DNA of 64,000 nt from Okeania sp. SIO1I7 (lineage in GTDB: Bacteria > Cyanobacteriota > Cyanobacteriia > Cyanobacteriales > Microcoleaceae), in the NCBI GenBank assembly GCA_010672585.1, contig JAAHGF010000001.1, positions 1-64,000 of the forward strand, written 5' to 3'. Below are positions 39,898-50,814 of this stretch, in pieces. Position 1 is the first letter of the stretch; each line of letters begins with the position of its first letter. Below the pieces are notes generated by a model, which was given only the letters and a program-made list of their open reading frames with translations, was not told where the DNA came from and searched no databases. Made by a program: the position numbers and the translations under genes.

Positions 39898-41238
39898 ATG
39901 GACATTAGTAGAGATAAGGCACCAACTGCTCAAGAAACATTCTTGCAGATGGCCCAAGCAGCAGGGTTGCGGGGGCGACTGCTAGTGACAATAGGTTTAC
40001 TTCTTTTGGTGCGTCTAGGTGTGTACTTACCAGTACCAGGAATAAATAGAGGAGCTTTTGAAGCAAGTATCGGAGATCAGGCTTTAACTGGATTTCTGGA
40101 TTTGTTTTCTGGTGGAGGTTTCTCGGCATTAGGTATTTTTGCATTAGGCATTATACCTTATATTAATGCTTCAATCATCATTCAATTGATGACAGCAGCC
40201 TTACCAAGTTTAGAAAATCTGCAGAAAAATGAAGGTGAAGCAGGACGTCGTAAAATTTCTCAAATCACTCGCTATGTGGCCTTGGGTTGGTCAGTCTTAC
40301 AAAGCTTTGGTTTAGCAATATTTCTGAATAGTTCATCTGCAAATATCAATGGATCGTCGGTAAGTGTCGCGATTAGTCCAGGGCCTCTATTTATTGCTAA
40401 GACTGTTTTAGCAATTACAGCAGGTTCCATGTTTGTGATGTGGATATCTGAATTAATTACAGAAAGAGGAATTGGTAATGGAGCATCATTGTTAATTTTT
40501 GTCAACATTGTTGCTGTGTTACCTCAGTCACTAGGCGACACTATTAAATTGTTTGAAGGAGGAGACCGTGCTATTGTCGGTCGTGCGATTGTTCTGCTTC
40601 TGGTATTCCTAGTGATGATTGTGGGTATTGTCTTTGTACAAGAGGGAAGTCGCAGAATTCCTATACTTTCAGCTCGTCGCCAAGTAGGTAGAAAACTTTA
40701 TCGGGAAACAAAAAGTTATTTACCTTTACGATTAAATCAGGGTGGAGTAATGCCAATTATTTTTGCTTCTGCGGTCCTGATATTACCTGTATCCTTAGCT
40801 CAGTTTGCTAATAATCCACTGTTATCTCAGATTATTACTTCTATAAGTCCTAGTGGCCCGACTCCTTGGTTATATGCTCTATTTTACTTTGTTCTAATCT
40901 TATTCTTCAGTTATTTCTACGCTTCCCTAATTATGAATCCAGTGGATATGTCGCAGAACCTGAAGAAAATGGGGGCAAGTATCCCAGGTATTCGCCCAGG
41001 TAAAACTACTAGCGATTATATAGAGAAAGTTTTGAATAGGTTAACTTTCCTAGGAGCTATTTTTCTTGGTTTAGTAGCAATTATCCCTACGGCAGTAGAA
41101 AGTGCAACCCGTGTACCTACTTTTAGAGGATTAGGAGCTACCTCTCTGTTAATTCTAGTAGGTGTAGCGATAGACACAGCAAAACAAATTCAAACTTATG
41201 TGATCTCTCAGAGATACGAAGGAATGGTGAAGCAATAG
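39898..41238 (+). CDS. secY: Preprotein translocase subunit SecY
   Basis: 446 residues with ten hydrophobic segments. RLGVYLPVPGINRGAFE precedes TM2; SGGGFSALGIFALGIIPYIN is the conserved plug/TM2 region; EGSRRIPILSARRQVG lies in the cytosolic loop that contacts SecA and ribosomes. It forms the inner and thylakoid membrane channel with SecE and SecG. Its stop overlaps the adk GTG by one base. Confidence 0.98.
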   Translation: MDISRDKAPTAQETFLQMAQAAGLRGRLLVTIGLLLLVRLGVYLPVPGINRGAFEASIGDQALTGFLDLFSGGGFSALGIFALGIIPYINASIIIQLMTAALPSLENLQKNEGEAGRRKISQITRYVALGWSVLQSFGLAIFLNSSSANINGSSVSVAISPGPLFIAKTVLAITAGSMFVMWISELITERGIGNGASLLIFVNIVAVLPQSLGDTIKLFEGGDRAIVGRAIVLLLVFLVMIVGIVFVQEGSRRIPILSARRQVGRKLYRETKSYLPLRLNQGGVMPIIFASAVLILPVSLAQFANNPLLSQIITSISPSGPTPWLYALFYFVLILFFSYFYASLIMNPVDMSQNLKKMGASIPGIRPGKTTSDYIEKVLNRLTFLGAIFLGLVAIIPTAVESATRVPTFRGLGATSLLILVGVAIDTAKQIQTYVISQRYEGMVKQ

Positions 41239-41825
41239 TGGTAAAACTGATATTCTTAGGTCCGCCAGGAGCAGGCAAGGGAACGCAGGCATCTCGAATA
41301 GCAGAATTTTACCAAGTTCCTCATATTTCTACAGGTGATATTTTACGCAATAATGTGGCACAAAAATCTCCCCTGGGTTTACAAGCGAAAGAATACATGG
41401 ACAAAGGTGAATTAGTTCCTGATCGACTCATCCTTGACATGGTTGAAGAAAGACTGAAACAAAATGATGCTCAAAATGGTTGGATTCTAGATGGCTTTCC
41501 GAGAAATGTAACTCAAGCAGATTTTGTAGAAAAACTTTTATCTGCAAGTAAGAATGGAAATGACACTCGAGAAGAAAAAGCTGAAATTAGTAATTCTTTG
41601 ATGGTCATAAATTTAGAAGTTCCAGATAAGGTTTTAGTCAGTCGCTTATTATCAAGAGGTCGGCAAGATGATAATGAGGAAACCATAACAAATCGTTTAA
41701 AAGTCTATCATCAACAAACAGAACCTTTGATTGAATTTTACAAAGAACGTCAACAGCTAGTTACTATAGATGGAAATAACTCCGTTGATGCTGTGACTAA
41801 TTCTCTAAAACAAGCTATTAGATGA
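41238..41825 (+). CDS. adk: Adenylate kinase
   Basis: 195 residues from a GTG that overlaps the secY stop. P-loop GPPGAGKGTQA (residues 7-17), then HISTGDILRN and WILDGFPRN are adenylate-kinase motifs. The LID (SRGRQDDNEETITNRL) is the short type. It interconverts ATP + AMP and 2 ADP. secY-adk coupling is common. Confidence 0.97.
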   Translation: MVKLIFLGPPGAGKGTQASRIAEFYQVPHISTGDILRNNVAQKSPLGLQAKEYMDKGELVPDRLILDMVEERLKQNDAQNGWILDGFPRNVTQADFVEKLLSASKNGNDTREEKAEISNSLMVINLEVPDKVLVSRLLSRGRQDDNEETITNRLKVYHQQTEPLIEFYKERQQLVTIDGNNSVDAVTNSLKQAIR

Positions 41826-41992
41826 GCGTCATAAGGTAAATAGGAATTAGATTTCGACCGACTTTTTCCACCCTCAAATTATCTATAGATAGTTGAAGCT
41901 GTTGATGCCAACTAAATGTTTAGAGATATGATTATAGCTCATACTCAATAACCTCTAAAAATAACAAATTTTTGATAAGATATGTTGAGGGG

Positions 41993-42054
41993 AATCACCT
42001 GAAATAACAGGCTGTTCCGAATATAAATTGGTAACTTGCAGCGTTGAGGTGATT
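41993..42054 (+). promoter_or_regulatory. Possible stem sequestering the infA ribosome binding site
   Basis: AATCACCT (41993-42000) and AGGTGATT (42047-42054) are exact 8-bp reverse complements separated by 46 nt. The right arm contains the GAGGTG Shine-Dalgarno of infA, 5 bp before its TTG start, so folding would hide the binding site. This is a structural inference from sequence alone. Confidence 0.45.
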
Positions 42055-42059
42055 AACAG

Positions 42060-42284
42060 TTGGCAAAACAAGATCTAATAGAAATGGAGGGTACAGTGAC
42101 GGAGTCCCTACCGAATGCTATGTTCAGAGTAGACCTAGATAATGGGTTTAATGTGCTAGCTCATATTTCTGGTAAAATCCGTCGCAATTACATCAAAATT
42201 TTACCAGGCGATCGAGTCAAGGTAGAGTTAACACCTTATGACTTGACAAAAGGTCGAATTACATATCGGCTGAGGAAAAAGTAG
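42060..42284 (+). CDS. infA: Translation initiation factor IF-1
   Basis: 74 residues from a TTG at 42060 with GAGGTG 8 bases upstream. The reading [20 protein letters not shown] and the OB-fold segment [18 protein letters not shown] match IF-1. A rare start codon and a possible hairpin over the ribosome binding site suggest weak or regulated initiation. Confidence 0.97.
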   Translation: MAKQDLIEMEGTVTESLPNAMFRVDLDNGFNVLAHISGKIRRNYIKILPGDRVKVELTPYDLTKGRITYRLRKK

Positions 42285-42388
42285 TAATGATCGAATCTCT
42301 ACTCAATAATTTGTAGAGAGATTATCTACTTGCTGAAAACATTAGTAAATGATACAATACTAAATTTGTAGTATTGCCATAATAAGGC

Positions 42389-42502
42389 ATGAAAGTTAGA
42401 GCATCTGTCAAAAAAATGTGTGAAAAGTGTCGTGTTATTCGTCGTAAAGGACGAGTAATGGTTATATGCGTTAATCCCAAACATAAACAACGTCAAGGTT
42501 AA
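42389..42502 (+). CDS. rpmJ: 50S ribosomal protein L36
   Basis: 37 residues: [19 protein letters not shown], then [18 protein letters not shown]. The zinc ligands Cys11, Cys14, Cys27 and His32 are all present (the C+ form). It lies between infA and rpsM as in other cyanobacteria. Confidence 0.97.
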   Translation: MKVRASVKKMCEKCRVIRRKGRVMVICVNPKHKQRQG

Positions 42503-42589
42503 GCATATTTGATACAGGCAACAAATAATCTGATGCCTAATCATTAACCTAGTTTAAGCTTAATTTTAAGGTGATGGAGATAAAGTAAA

Positions 42590-42973
42590 GTGGCACGAAT
42601 TGCAGGAGTAGACCTCCCACGCGATAAGCGTATAGAAATTGGTCTGACATACATCTATGGAATTGGACTATCTCGGTCTCAAGAAATTTTAGATGAAACT
42701 GGTGTAAATCCTGATACCAGGGTCAAGGATTTAAGTGATGCTGATATAGCAGCACTTCGTTCTACGGTTCAGAATAACTACCAAGTTGAAGGAGACCTTA
42801 GACGATTGGAAGCCATGAACATCAAGCGGTTGATGGATATTGGTACTTACCGGGGTCGTCGGCACAGGATGGGTTTACCAGTTAGAGGACAGCAGACTCG
42901 CACCAACGCCAGAACTCGTAGAGGTGTGCGTCGAACTGTAGCTGGTAAGAAAAAAGCCAGTGCGAAGAAATAG
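42590..42973 (+). CDS. rpsM: 30S ribosomal protein S13
   Basis: 127 residues from a GTG at 42590. [20 protein letters not shown] and [20 protein letters not shown] match S13 of the 30S head. GGAG at 42577-42580 is 9 bp upstream. In most cyanobacteria rpsK follows closely; here 911 bp intervene. Confidence 0.98.
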   Translation: MARIAGVDLPRDKRIEIGLTYIYGIGLSRSQEILDETGVNPDTRVKDLSDADIAALRSTVQNNYQVEGDLRRLEAMNIKRLMDIGTYRGRRHRMGLPVRGQQTRTNARTRRGVRRTVAGKKKASAKK

Positions 42974-43051
42974 AAGTTTGTTTGTATCTTTATGTAAAGC
43001 TATTATAATCTAGTAGATACCTAGCTCACTAAAGGGCGGGAAAAATAACGT

Positions 43052-43318
43052 GGGATGTACCAAACTGGTAAGGGTTTATTGGTTAAGGCTGGCTTAAATA
43101 GTGCAGCGAACATACTTGCCTCTGGCACACTGCGTAAATGTAAAGTAGAGACACAATTAGGTATAAACCTAGTCTAGGTCTGTAGGCAAGTTTTGACCCT
43201 TGCTACCAGATTTCGGTTCTGGGAAACCAAAACTAAAAAAGCTAGGAGGTGTGGCTTTAGCCCCTAATCGTAGTAACAGTTGAGAATCCTTGTGCTTTTA
43301 AGCCGGGGAGAGGTCAAT
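43052..43318 (+). pseudogene. TnpB C-terminal relic with right end, inside the rpsM-rpsK gap
   Basis: The frame GMYQTGKGLLVKAGLNSAAN and ILASGTLRKCKVETQLGINL to the stop at 43175 is the tail of TnpB, with the usual NADxN Asp changed (AGLNSAAN). After it, GAGAATCCTTGTGCTTTTAA and GCCGGGGAGAGGTCAA (43292-43316) is the hairpin right end. The gap from 43319 to 43884 is AT-rich and shows no gene. Confidence 0.7.
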
Positions 43319-43884
43319 TAAGTACAAACAAATTGATGTGATTTAGTCAGATAGAAAGTAAATTCATCAACTTAGATTATCAACTCTGAAAGTCAATTTT
43401 ATTGTCTCATTACACTATTAAATCAAGGAGACAAAAGAATTATTTCTAGTTAAGTTTGTTGACTTAGGTGAGAAAATTTTACCTTGGTTTTGAAACATAA
43501 AAGATTAGCTATCTCAGATATTACAACTATATATATCTATAGCTATATTACTAAAAGTAAAAACTCGATTGGGTAAAAAATCATCACATTAACTGAGTTA
43601 GCTATGTAGACTAGGATTTTGTTTTCAGATACAAAGCGTTGCTATTGCTATTTCTAAAAGTATAGCATTTAAAAAATCAATAGCCAACAAAAAAAAAGCT
43701 TATTTCTCAGACAATCTGTGATGTCAAACCAAAACACAATATTTCTAGTAACTTTAAGGATATAGCATAACTTTTAACGCTATATCAAAGCAAACAATTC
43801 TTATAAGATTTAAGATGAGAAATAAGTCCACTTGTTCTGAGAAAAGCACATTATTAACTTGAGATACCACTCATAAAGACAAAT

Positions 43885-44280
43885 ATGGCACGACAAACAG
43901 GTAAAAAAACAGGTGCAAAAAAGCAAAAAAAGAATGTGCCTAATGGGGTAGCTTACATTCAGTCTACCTTCAATAATACAATTGTAACTATTACTGACTT
44001 GAATGGTGAAGTAATTTCTTGGGCCTCAGCAGGTTCTAGTGGTTTCAAAGGAGCAAAAAAAGGAACTCCCTTTGCCGCACAAACAGCAGCAGAAAGCGCA
44101 GCACGTCGAGCTAATGACCAAGGAATGCGTCAGATTCAAGTAATGGTTAGTGGTCCTGGAGCAGGAAGAGAAACTGCTATTAGGGCTTTACAAGGGGCAG
44201 GACTAGAGATCACTTTGATCCGAGATATTACCCCAATTCCTCACAATGGCTGCCGTCCACCAAAACGGCGTAGAGTCTAA
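43885..44280 (+). CDS. rpsK: 30S ribosomal protein S11
   Basis: 131 residues. [20 protein letters not shown] and [16 protein letters not shown] are S11 signatures in the 30S platform. Its distance from rpsM suggests it may need its own promoter. Confidence 0.98.
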   Translation: MARQTGKKTGAKKQKKNVPNGVAYIQSTFNNTIVTITDLNGEVISWASAGSSGFKGAKKGTPFAAQTAAESAARRANDQGMRQIQVMVSGPGAGRETAIRALQGAGLEITLIRDITPIPHNGCRPPKRRRV

Positions 44281-44325
44281 TCAAATTATTAACTCTGGGG
44301 TTCAATGTTCAAGGGAGGTCACTCC

Positions 44326-45267
44326 GTGGCGCAGTTTCATTACGAGTGTATAGAGTCTAAAACTGACAAAGATCGTAGTCAGTACGGAAAATTTATTATA
44401 GAGCCACTAGCTCGCGGTCAAGGGACAACAGTAGGTAATGCACTGAGGCGGGTTCTACTATCTAACTTAGAAGGAACAGCCATTACATCAGTGAGGATAG
44501 CTGGGGTTAATCATGAGTTTGCCACAATCAAAGGGGTAAGGGAAGATGTTCTAGAGATCCTACTGAACATGAAAGAGGTTGTTCTCAAAAGCCATTCCAA
44601 CCAACCACAAATTGGTAGAGTCAGGATAGAAGGGCCAGCAACATTAACTGCAGATCGTTTTGATGTACCTTCGGAGGTAGAAATAATCGATCGCAGCCAA
44701 TATGTAGCTACCCTATCTCCTGGGTCAACTCTGGAGATGGAGTTTAGAATTGAGAAAGGGACTGGTTATAGAGCGGTAGATCGTACTCGCGATGATGTTA
44801 CAGCTCTTGATTTTCTGCAAATTGATGCTATTTTCATGCCTGTTCGTAAGGTTAACTATACAGTTGAAGCTCGTATAGGTAGCTCTTTAGAAGAAGACCG
44901 ACTCATTATGGAGGTTTGGACAAATGGCAGTTATACACCTCAAGATGCTTTGAGTCATGCTGCTAGTATCTTAATGAGTTTGTTTGAGCCACTCAAAGAT
45001 ATTACTAATATGGCAGAGCCTCCATCAGGAGAGCCTACAGATCCAACAAGTCAGATTCCAATAGAAGAATTACAACTATCGGTTCGGGCTTATAACTGTC
45101 TAAAAAGAGCGCAAATTAACTCTGTTGCAGACCTACTGGAGTACAGTCAAGAAGACCTATTAGAGATTAAGAACTTTGGTCAAAAATCTGCTGAGGAAGT
45201 TATAGAAGCTTTACAGAAACGCTTGGGAATAACTTTACCTCAAGAAAAAGTTGCTAAAGCTACTTAG
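44326..45267 (+). CDS. rpoA: DNA-directed RNA polymerase subunit alpha
   Basis: 313 residues from the GTG at 44326, with GGGAGG at 44313-44318; an ATG at 44305 in frame is less likely because it contains the ribosome binding site. N-terminal assembly domain: ARGQGTTVGNALRRVLLSNL. Helix-hairpin C-terminal domain: IPIEELQLSVRAYNCLKRAQ, then LLEIKNFGQKSAEEVIEAL. Full length for a cyanobacterial alpha. Confidence 0.97.
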   Translation: MAQFHYECIESKTDKDRSQYGKFIIEPLARGQGTTVGNALRRVLLSNLEGTAITSVRIAGVNHEFATIKGVREDVLEILLNMKEVVLKSHSNQPQIGRVRIEGPATLTADRFDVPSEVEIIDRSQYVATLSPGSTLEMEFRIEKGTGYRAVDRTRDDVTALDFLQIDAIFMPVRKVNYTVEARIGSSLEEDRLIMEVWTNGSYTPQDALSHAASILMSLFEPLKDITNMAEPPSGEPTDPTSQIPIEELQLSVRAYNCLKRAQINSVADLLEYSQEDLLEIKNFGQKSAEEVIEALQKRLGITLPQEKVAKAT

Positions 45268-45437
45268 AGGCCAAAAATCAGGAATTTAAACCAGTTTTTG
45301 TCAAGTGCATCAAAAATGTCAATCTGAAATACTATTGCTTTCAAAGATGACTGACCGAGTTTTTGAAGCTTTTAGTAACAGTATGGAAACACAAATCAAA
45401 AACATTAGCTCATATATTTTAGATACTCAAAGTAGTC

Positions 45438-45788
45438 ATGCGTCATAGTCGTCGTGTTCCAAAGTTAGGAAAACCAGCAGATCAGCGTCGCGCTCTTCTG
45501 CGGTCTCTAGCAACTGAATTAATCCGTCATGGTAGGATTACTACCACAAAAACCCGTGCTAAAGCTGTACAGTCAGAAGCAGAAAAAATGATTTCCTTGG
45601 CAAAGGATGGATCGTTAGCAGCTCGCCGACAAGCTTTAGGTTATATCTATGATAAGAAGCTAGTTCACTCTCTATTTGAGGGTGCACAGGATAGATACGG
45701 TTCTCGTAATGGAGGTTATACCCGTGTTTTAAGAACTGTTCGCCGTCGTGGAGATAACGCAGAAATGGCAATTATTGAACTGGTTTAA
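45438..45788 (+). CDS. rplQ: 50S ribosomal protein L17
   Basis: 116 residues. [20 protein letters not shown] and [20 protein letters not shown] are L17 signatures. It follows rpoA after 170 bp. A family-F repeat starts 15 bp after its stop. Confidence 0.98.
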   Translation: MRHSRRVPKLGKPADQRRALLRSLATELIRHGRITTTKTRAKAVQSEAEKMISLAKDGSLAARRQALGYIYDKKLVHSLFEGAQDRYGSRNGGYTRVLRTVRRRGDNAEMAIIELV

Positions 45789-45802
45789 GGTCTATATTCA
45801 AC

Positions 45803-46007
45803 AATTAATAATGAATAATTAATAATGAATAATTAATAATTACCTCTCCTTGAAAAGAAGAGGATTGACTAATCATGAAAAATTTTTCTCTCTTGGTCGA
45901 TTGAAGGATGGCGAGGTCTCCTCGCCATCCCACCCTTCGGGAAGCTGCGCTAACGACCGCTTGTTTCTCTTTTAAAGGAGAGGTTTTAAACCTTAATTAT
46001 TCGGTAA
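45803..46007. repeat. Repeat family F, copy 2
   Basis: AATTAATAATGAATAATTAA left end, TTACCTCTCCTTGAAAAGAA, the CTCGCCATCCCACCCTTCGG centre, and AAAGGAGAGGTTTTAAACC to TAATTATTCGGTAA. It fills most of the rplQ-truA gap. Confidence 0.75.
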
Positions 46008-46117
46008 GGGGTAGTGTGGGAAATCAATCAGAAAAAGTTAGTATTTGACCATTTAATAGTCGAAACTTAATGGTGATCAAGATTGACTTTTAAGTCCTAG
46101 AAACTTTCAACTTTCCC

Positions 46118-46936
46118 ATGGCTAATAACCAACTTTCAGTTCAGCGTGTTGCTCTTGTAATTCAATATCAAGGCACTCATTTTCATGGGTGGCAAAGACA
46201 GCCAAATCAACGAACTGTACAAGAAGAGATTGAAAATACTATTTCTTCTGTGGTTAACCAGCCTGTAATATTACATGGTGCAGGAAGAACGGATGCGGGA
46301 GTTCATGCAGCAGCACAAGTAGCTCATTTCGATGTTCCAGGCCCAATTCCTGCCCATAAATGGGCTACTATTCTCAATTCACGGTTGGCTAATGATATCT
46401 TAATCGCCAGTTCGGCTCAAGTAGAACCTACCTGGCACGCTCGATTTTCTGCAACTTCGCGGCGTTATCGCTACACCCTATATACAGAAAAACGGCCTAA
46501 TTTGTTTGTGATGCCTTTTGTTTGGCATTACTATCAAGCACCATTAGATCCGTTGTTGATTCAAGCAGCTTTGAATCCTTTAATTGGCCGTCATCACTTG
46601 GCTGCTTTTCAAAGAGCTGGCTCTTCTCGTCCTCATTCTTGGGTAGATGTACAAGAGGTTAAGTGTGAAAGTCAGGGACCATTTATTCATATAGAGGTTC
46701 AAGCTAGTGGGTTTCTATATGGAATGATGCGATTATTGGTGGGGTTACTTATTCAAGTGGGTCAACAACAGCTATCTCTGGAAAATTTTACAGATATCTG
46801 GGTTAATCAAAGAAGGGAAGTTGTGAAGCACTCAGCTCCGGCTAGTGGCCTCTGTTTATTGCGGGTTGGTTATCTGGAATTTCCTTTTACTCAAGAAGTT
46901 TGGTATAATAATATGCCTAAATTTATTTTTTATTGA
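46118..46936 (+). CDS. truA: tRNA pseudouridine synthase A
   Basis: 272 residues. Modifies uridines 38-40 of tRNA anticodon stems. The catalytic Asp is in GAGRTDAGVHA (near residue 61), with FHGWQRQPNQRTVQ before it and MMRLLVGLLIQVG toward the end. Sits between rplQ and rplM as in many cyanobacteria. Confidence 0.96.
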   Translation: MANNQLSVQRVALVIQYQGTHFHGWQRQPNQRTVQEEIENTISSVVNQPVILHGAGRTDAGVHAAAQVAHFDVPGPIPAHKWATILNSRLANDILIASSAQVEPTWHARFSATSRRYRYTLYTEKRPNLFVMPFVWHYYQAPLDPLLIQAALNPLIGRHHLAAFQRAGSSRPHSWVDVQEVKCESQGPFIHIEVQASGFLYGMMRLLVGLLIQVGQQQLSLENFTDIWVNQRREVVKHSAPASGLCLLRVGYLEFPFTQEVWYNNMPKFIFY

Positions 46937-46944
46937 TTGAAATA

Positions 46945-47171
46945 GCAGTCAGCGGTCAGCGGTCAGCTATCAGCTTCTAGTTGAATCTATAATGGGAGAT
47001 TTAAACCCTTGAATTTTTAGCCCTCTAGCTAAATGCTGATAGCTAGTTAAATAGACTTCTTGCAGGAGTCAGGGAATAGGGGGATGAAATTGTTGATTTC
47101 ATATCTTGAATTGATTTAATTAAATGCCCCTTTTAAAAGGCTGAAAGCTGTAAGCTGATTGCTGAACGCTT
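46945..47171. repeat. Heptamer-array repeat element, copy 5
   Basis: GCAGTCAGCGGTCAGCGGTC and AGCTATCAGC at the left; GCTGAAAGCTGTAAGCTGAT and TGCTGAACGCTT at the right. It occupies the truA-rplM gap. Confidence 0.6.
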
Positions 47172-47199
47172 CTAAAAAAACAACTAAATTAAGTAAATT

Positions 47200-47649
47200 A
47201 TGAATACAACATACGTTCCACCACTGAATACTCTAGAGCCAAAATGGTATGTTATTGATGCTAAAGAACAGCGTTTAGGGCGATTAGCTACTGCTATTGC
47301 GATGATTATTAGGGGTAAGAATAAGCCTACTTATACTCCACATCTCGATACAGGAGATTTTGTGATTGTCGTTAATGCTGAAAAGGTTAATGTAACTGGT
47401 AAAAAAAGTAGTCAGAAACTTTATCGACGCCATTCTGGAAGGCCAGGAGGTATGAAAACAGAGGTCTTTTCTAAGTTGCAAGCTCGTTTGCCTCAAAGAA
47501 TTATTGAGGAGGCAGTTTACGGAATGCTACCAAAAAATTCTCTGGGAAGAAAACTTCATGCTAAACTAAAAGTTTATCCAGGGCCTGACCATCCTCACCA
47601 AGCTCAAAAACCTGAAACGTTAATTATTGAAACTACTCCAGGAGAATAA
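47200..47649 (+). CDS. rplM: 50S ribosomal protein L13
   Basis: 149 residues. [20 protein letters not shown], then [16 protein letters not shown] and [20 protein letters not shown] are L13 signatures. rpsI follows after 5 bp. Confidence 0.98.
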   Translation: MNTTYVPPLNTLEPKWYVIDAKEQRLGRLATAIAMIIRGKNKPTYTPHLDTGDFVIVVNAEKVNVTGKKSSQKLYRRHSGRPGGMKTEVFSKLQARLPQRIIEEAVYGMLPKNSLGRKLHAKLKVYPGPDHPHQAQKPETLIIETTPGE

Positions 47650-47654
47650 AAATA

Positions 47655-48065
47655 ATGCAAGCAAAAGAAAGTGGCCGTGCTATGTATTGGGGTACTGGTC
47701 GTCGTAAGTCTTCGATCGCTTCAGTACGCCTAGTTCCAGGTACAGGCAAGTTGATTATTAATGGCAAGGATGGTGAGTTATACCTACAATATAATCATGG
47801 TTATTTATCATCTGCTAAAGCTCCACTAGAGACTCTAGGTTTGGAAAATGAATATGATATTCTAGTGAAAGCTACAGGAGGTGGGTTGACAGGACAAGCT
47901 GATTCTATTAAGTTAGGCGTTGCTAGAGCTTTGTGCCAGTTAGACCCAGATAATCGTAAACCTCTAAAGACAGAAGGATATTTGACTCGCGACCCCCGGG
48001 CGAAAGAACGGAAAAAGTATGGTTTACGCAAAGCTCGTAAAGCACCTCAATATTCCAAGCGATGA
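47655..48065 (+). CDS. rpsI: 30S ribosomal protein S9
   Basis: 136 residues. [20 protein letters not shown] and the C-terminal [16 protein letters not shown] tail, whose last Arg reaches the P-site tRNA. An alternative start is Met10. rpmE, the usual next gene, is 840 bp away. Confidence 0.98.
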   Translation: MQAKESGRAMYWGTGRRKSSIASVRLVPGTGKLIINGKDGELYLQYNHGYLSSAKAPLETLGLENEYDILVKATGGGLTGQADSIKLGVARALCQLDPDNRKPLKTEGYLTRDPRAKERKKYGLRKARKAPQYSKR

Positions 48066-48190
48066 TATATAGCAGTTCCCAAAAAGCGTGAGGTACAAAA
48101 TTCCTTGATTTTAGGGAGTAGGGAGTAGGGAGTAGGGAATAGAAAATAAGAAAAACAACTGTACCTCAGTAACTTGAGAAACGCTATATC
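48064..48190. repeat. Small inverted-repeat element after rpsI
   Basis: TATATAGCAGTTCCCAAAAA on the left and TGAGAAACGCTATATC on the right are imperfect inverted ends of a ~127-bp element holding tandem GGGAGTA units. It starts at the rpsI stop codon. Confidence 0.6.
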
Positions 48191-48479
48191 AATGAAATTG
48201 CCAATTGTGACAAATTGTTACAAATTTTTGATGAACTAAGGGACCTATACTGAGAGCATAGATAGGGCAGAAGGAACAAGTTGGTTGGGGTTTTATACTC
48301 TTTGTCCCTTCTGTTACGGGCAAAGGCCAGGAGGAAAAATTCCCTTTTCGTTTGTCATGCTGCGCAAACAGCTCCCGCTGCTTCCTGCTCTCTGCCTTTG
48401 CTGATAATTGGCAAAAACTTTGATAAGATTTTAAATTATTTTAGCTAAACCGTCGAGAAGCCTGCGCGCGAAATTTTTA

Positions 48480-48663
48480 ATTTGGTGTCAGATGAATCGG
48501 CGGTAAACGTAAAATCTGATTGCGGAGCTAGGCGCGTAGTTTTTCGATCTGCAAAAAGGGCGGTGGGGCATCCCGTCCTTAAAGCTCGTGGGGTCCGATG
48601 CAATAGCAGGACTGCGAAGCGAGAAGCCCACACTAACCATTTGGTATAGTGTGGGAGTATGTC
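48480..48663 (+). pseudogene. TnpB C-terminal and right-end relic
   Basis: [14 protein letters not shown] and TAKREAHT correspond to the tail of TnpB at 1-1038, and GTGTGGGAGTATGTCAC ends the match at 48663. The RuvC-III and zinc-finger part is missing. The relic lies between rpsI and rpmE. Confidence 0.75.
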
Positions 48664-48691
48664 ACTTGAATTCTACAAAGAAGTTACTTTC

Positions 48692-48836
48692 ATTAATGGA
48701 TAATGGATAATTGATAATTACCTCTGGTTAAAACCGTCCTTGATTGAATATAAGGAATATTTTCTTTTTTTTCCCCTTAAAAGGGGAGGCTTCAAGGCGC
48801 GAATTATTTAATTATTAATTATTAATTATTCGGTAA
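48692..48836. repeat. Repeat family F, copy 3 (short)
   Basis: ATTAATGGATAATGGATAAT left end, CCCCTTAAAAGGGGAGGCTT and AATTATTCGGTAA right end; the CTCGCCATCC centre of copies 1 and 2 is absent. Confidence 0.7.
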
Positions 48837-48905
48837 TAATTCAGTAGAATAAGTTAAAATAGTACATAAAAATAGTTGTAATTTAATTTAAGTAGAGTAA
48901 AGAAA

Positions 48906-49157
48906 ATGCCTAAAGCTGGTATTCATCCTGAGTGGTATCCAGAAGCCAAAGTTTACTGTAATGGTGAAGTGGTAATGACAATTGGTTCAACAAAACCAGA
49001 GATTAATGTTGATGTTTGGTCGGGAAATCATCCCTTCTTTACAGGTACTCAGAAAATTATTGATACTGAAGGAAGAGTTGAGAGATTTATGCGTAAATAT
49101 AGCAAGAAAGATGGAGGGAAAAGCTCTAAATCTAAAAAGAGTAAAGATAAAAAATAG
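48906..49157 (+). CDS. rpmE: 50S ribosomal protein L31
   Basis: 83 residues. PKAGIHPEWYPEAKVYCNGE and DVWSGNHPFFTGTQKIIDTE match L31; only one Cys is seen, so this is the zinc-free type. The C-terminus is a Lys/Ser-rich tail (SKKDGGKSSKSKKSKDKK). Confidence 0.97.
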   Translation: MPKAGIHPEWYPEAKVYCNGEVVMTIGSTKPEINVDVWSGNHPFFTGTQKIIDTEGRVERFMRKYSKKDGGKSSKSKKSKDKK

Positions 49158-49260
49158 CTGGAATGTCAATTGTCCTTAATTAGTTGTCTGTAATATTTTA
49201 TAGACAACAATTAATATCAAAATCTCAATAAAAATTTCCCATAAATAAAATACTAATTAA

Positions 49261-50388
<1,128 letters not shown>

Positions 50389-50423
50389 TTGAAATTTTGT
50401 GAATGGACTTATCTCAACGTTGG

Positions 50424-50456
50424 TTGAAGACCCGCACTCTCCCAAAGGGGAGCTTC
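50424..50456 (+). mobile_element. TnpB-element right-end relic
   Basis: GAAGACCCGCACTCTCCCAA and AGGGGAGCTTCGGGA closely match the hairpin right end of the decayed TnpB element at about 60209-60250. No TnpB coding sequence precedes it here. Confidence 0.5.
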
Positions 50457-50514
50457 GGGATGAATGCGAGGGCATTCCGGAGGAAAAACCAATCAATTTT
50501 GCGATTTTGCCAAT

Positions 50515-50735
50515 TAGTGTGTGAGTATTAAATAAGGCTGCTGGGCTAGGAGTTTCAGCGCCAGTCGCTCATGGGGGAAACCACCAAGACCGCGCTGGCT
50601 TGTCTGTGGAGTGACCGTAAGACCAGAAAGAACTTCTGGCTAGGGGTAGGTGGTATAAAGCAGAAAGTCTTAATCCGCGAGGTTTAGGAATCCTGCTTTG
50701 TCGGGCTATGGGCAACATCGGGAGGATGTCAATCA
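50515..50735 (+). ncRNA. Probable HEARO RNA (IscB-type omega RNA), without an adjacent iscB
   Basis: A GC-rich, structured stretch stands out from AT-rich surroundings: GCTGCTGGGCTAGGAGTTTC, AGCGCCAGTCGCTC, GGGGGAAACCACCAAGACC, CCAGAAAGAACTTCTGG and finally GGGCAACATCGGGAGGATGT. Several stems are evident by eye, for example AGCGCCAG with CTGGCT and CCAGAAAGAACTTCTGG. The pattern agrees with HEARO RNA as I remember it from cyanobacteria. IscB normally follows its RNA, but only non-coding sequence follows here. A covariance search was not possible. Confidence 0.6.
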
Positions 50736-50758
50736 AATAATATCAATATCAGTCAAAA

Positions 50759-50787
50759 AGCGAGGACAAGGTTCTCGTTTTTTTATG
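50759..50787 (+). terminator. Candidate terminator after the HEARO-like RNA
   Basis: GCGAGGACAAGGTTCTCG followed by seven T's forms a short stem with G-U pairs and a T-run, 24 bp after the structured region ends. Confidence 0.5.
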
Positions 50788-50814
50788 ATACCAATTGTTA
50801 TGTGAGGCCGCACA

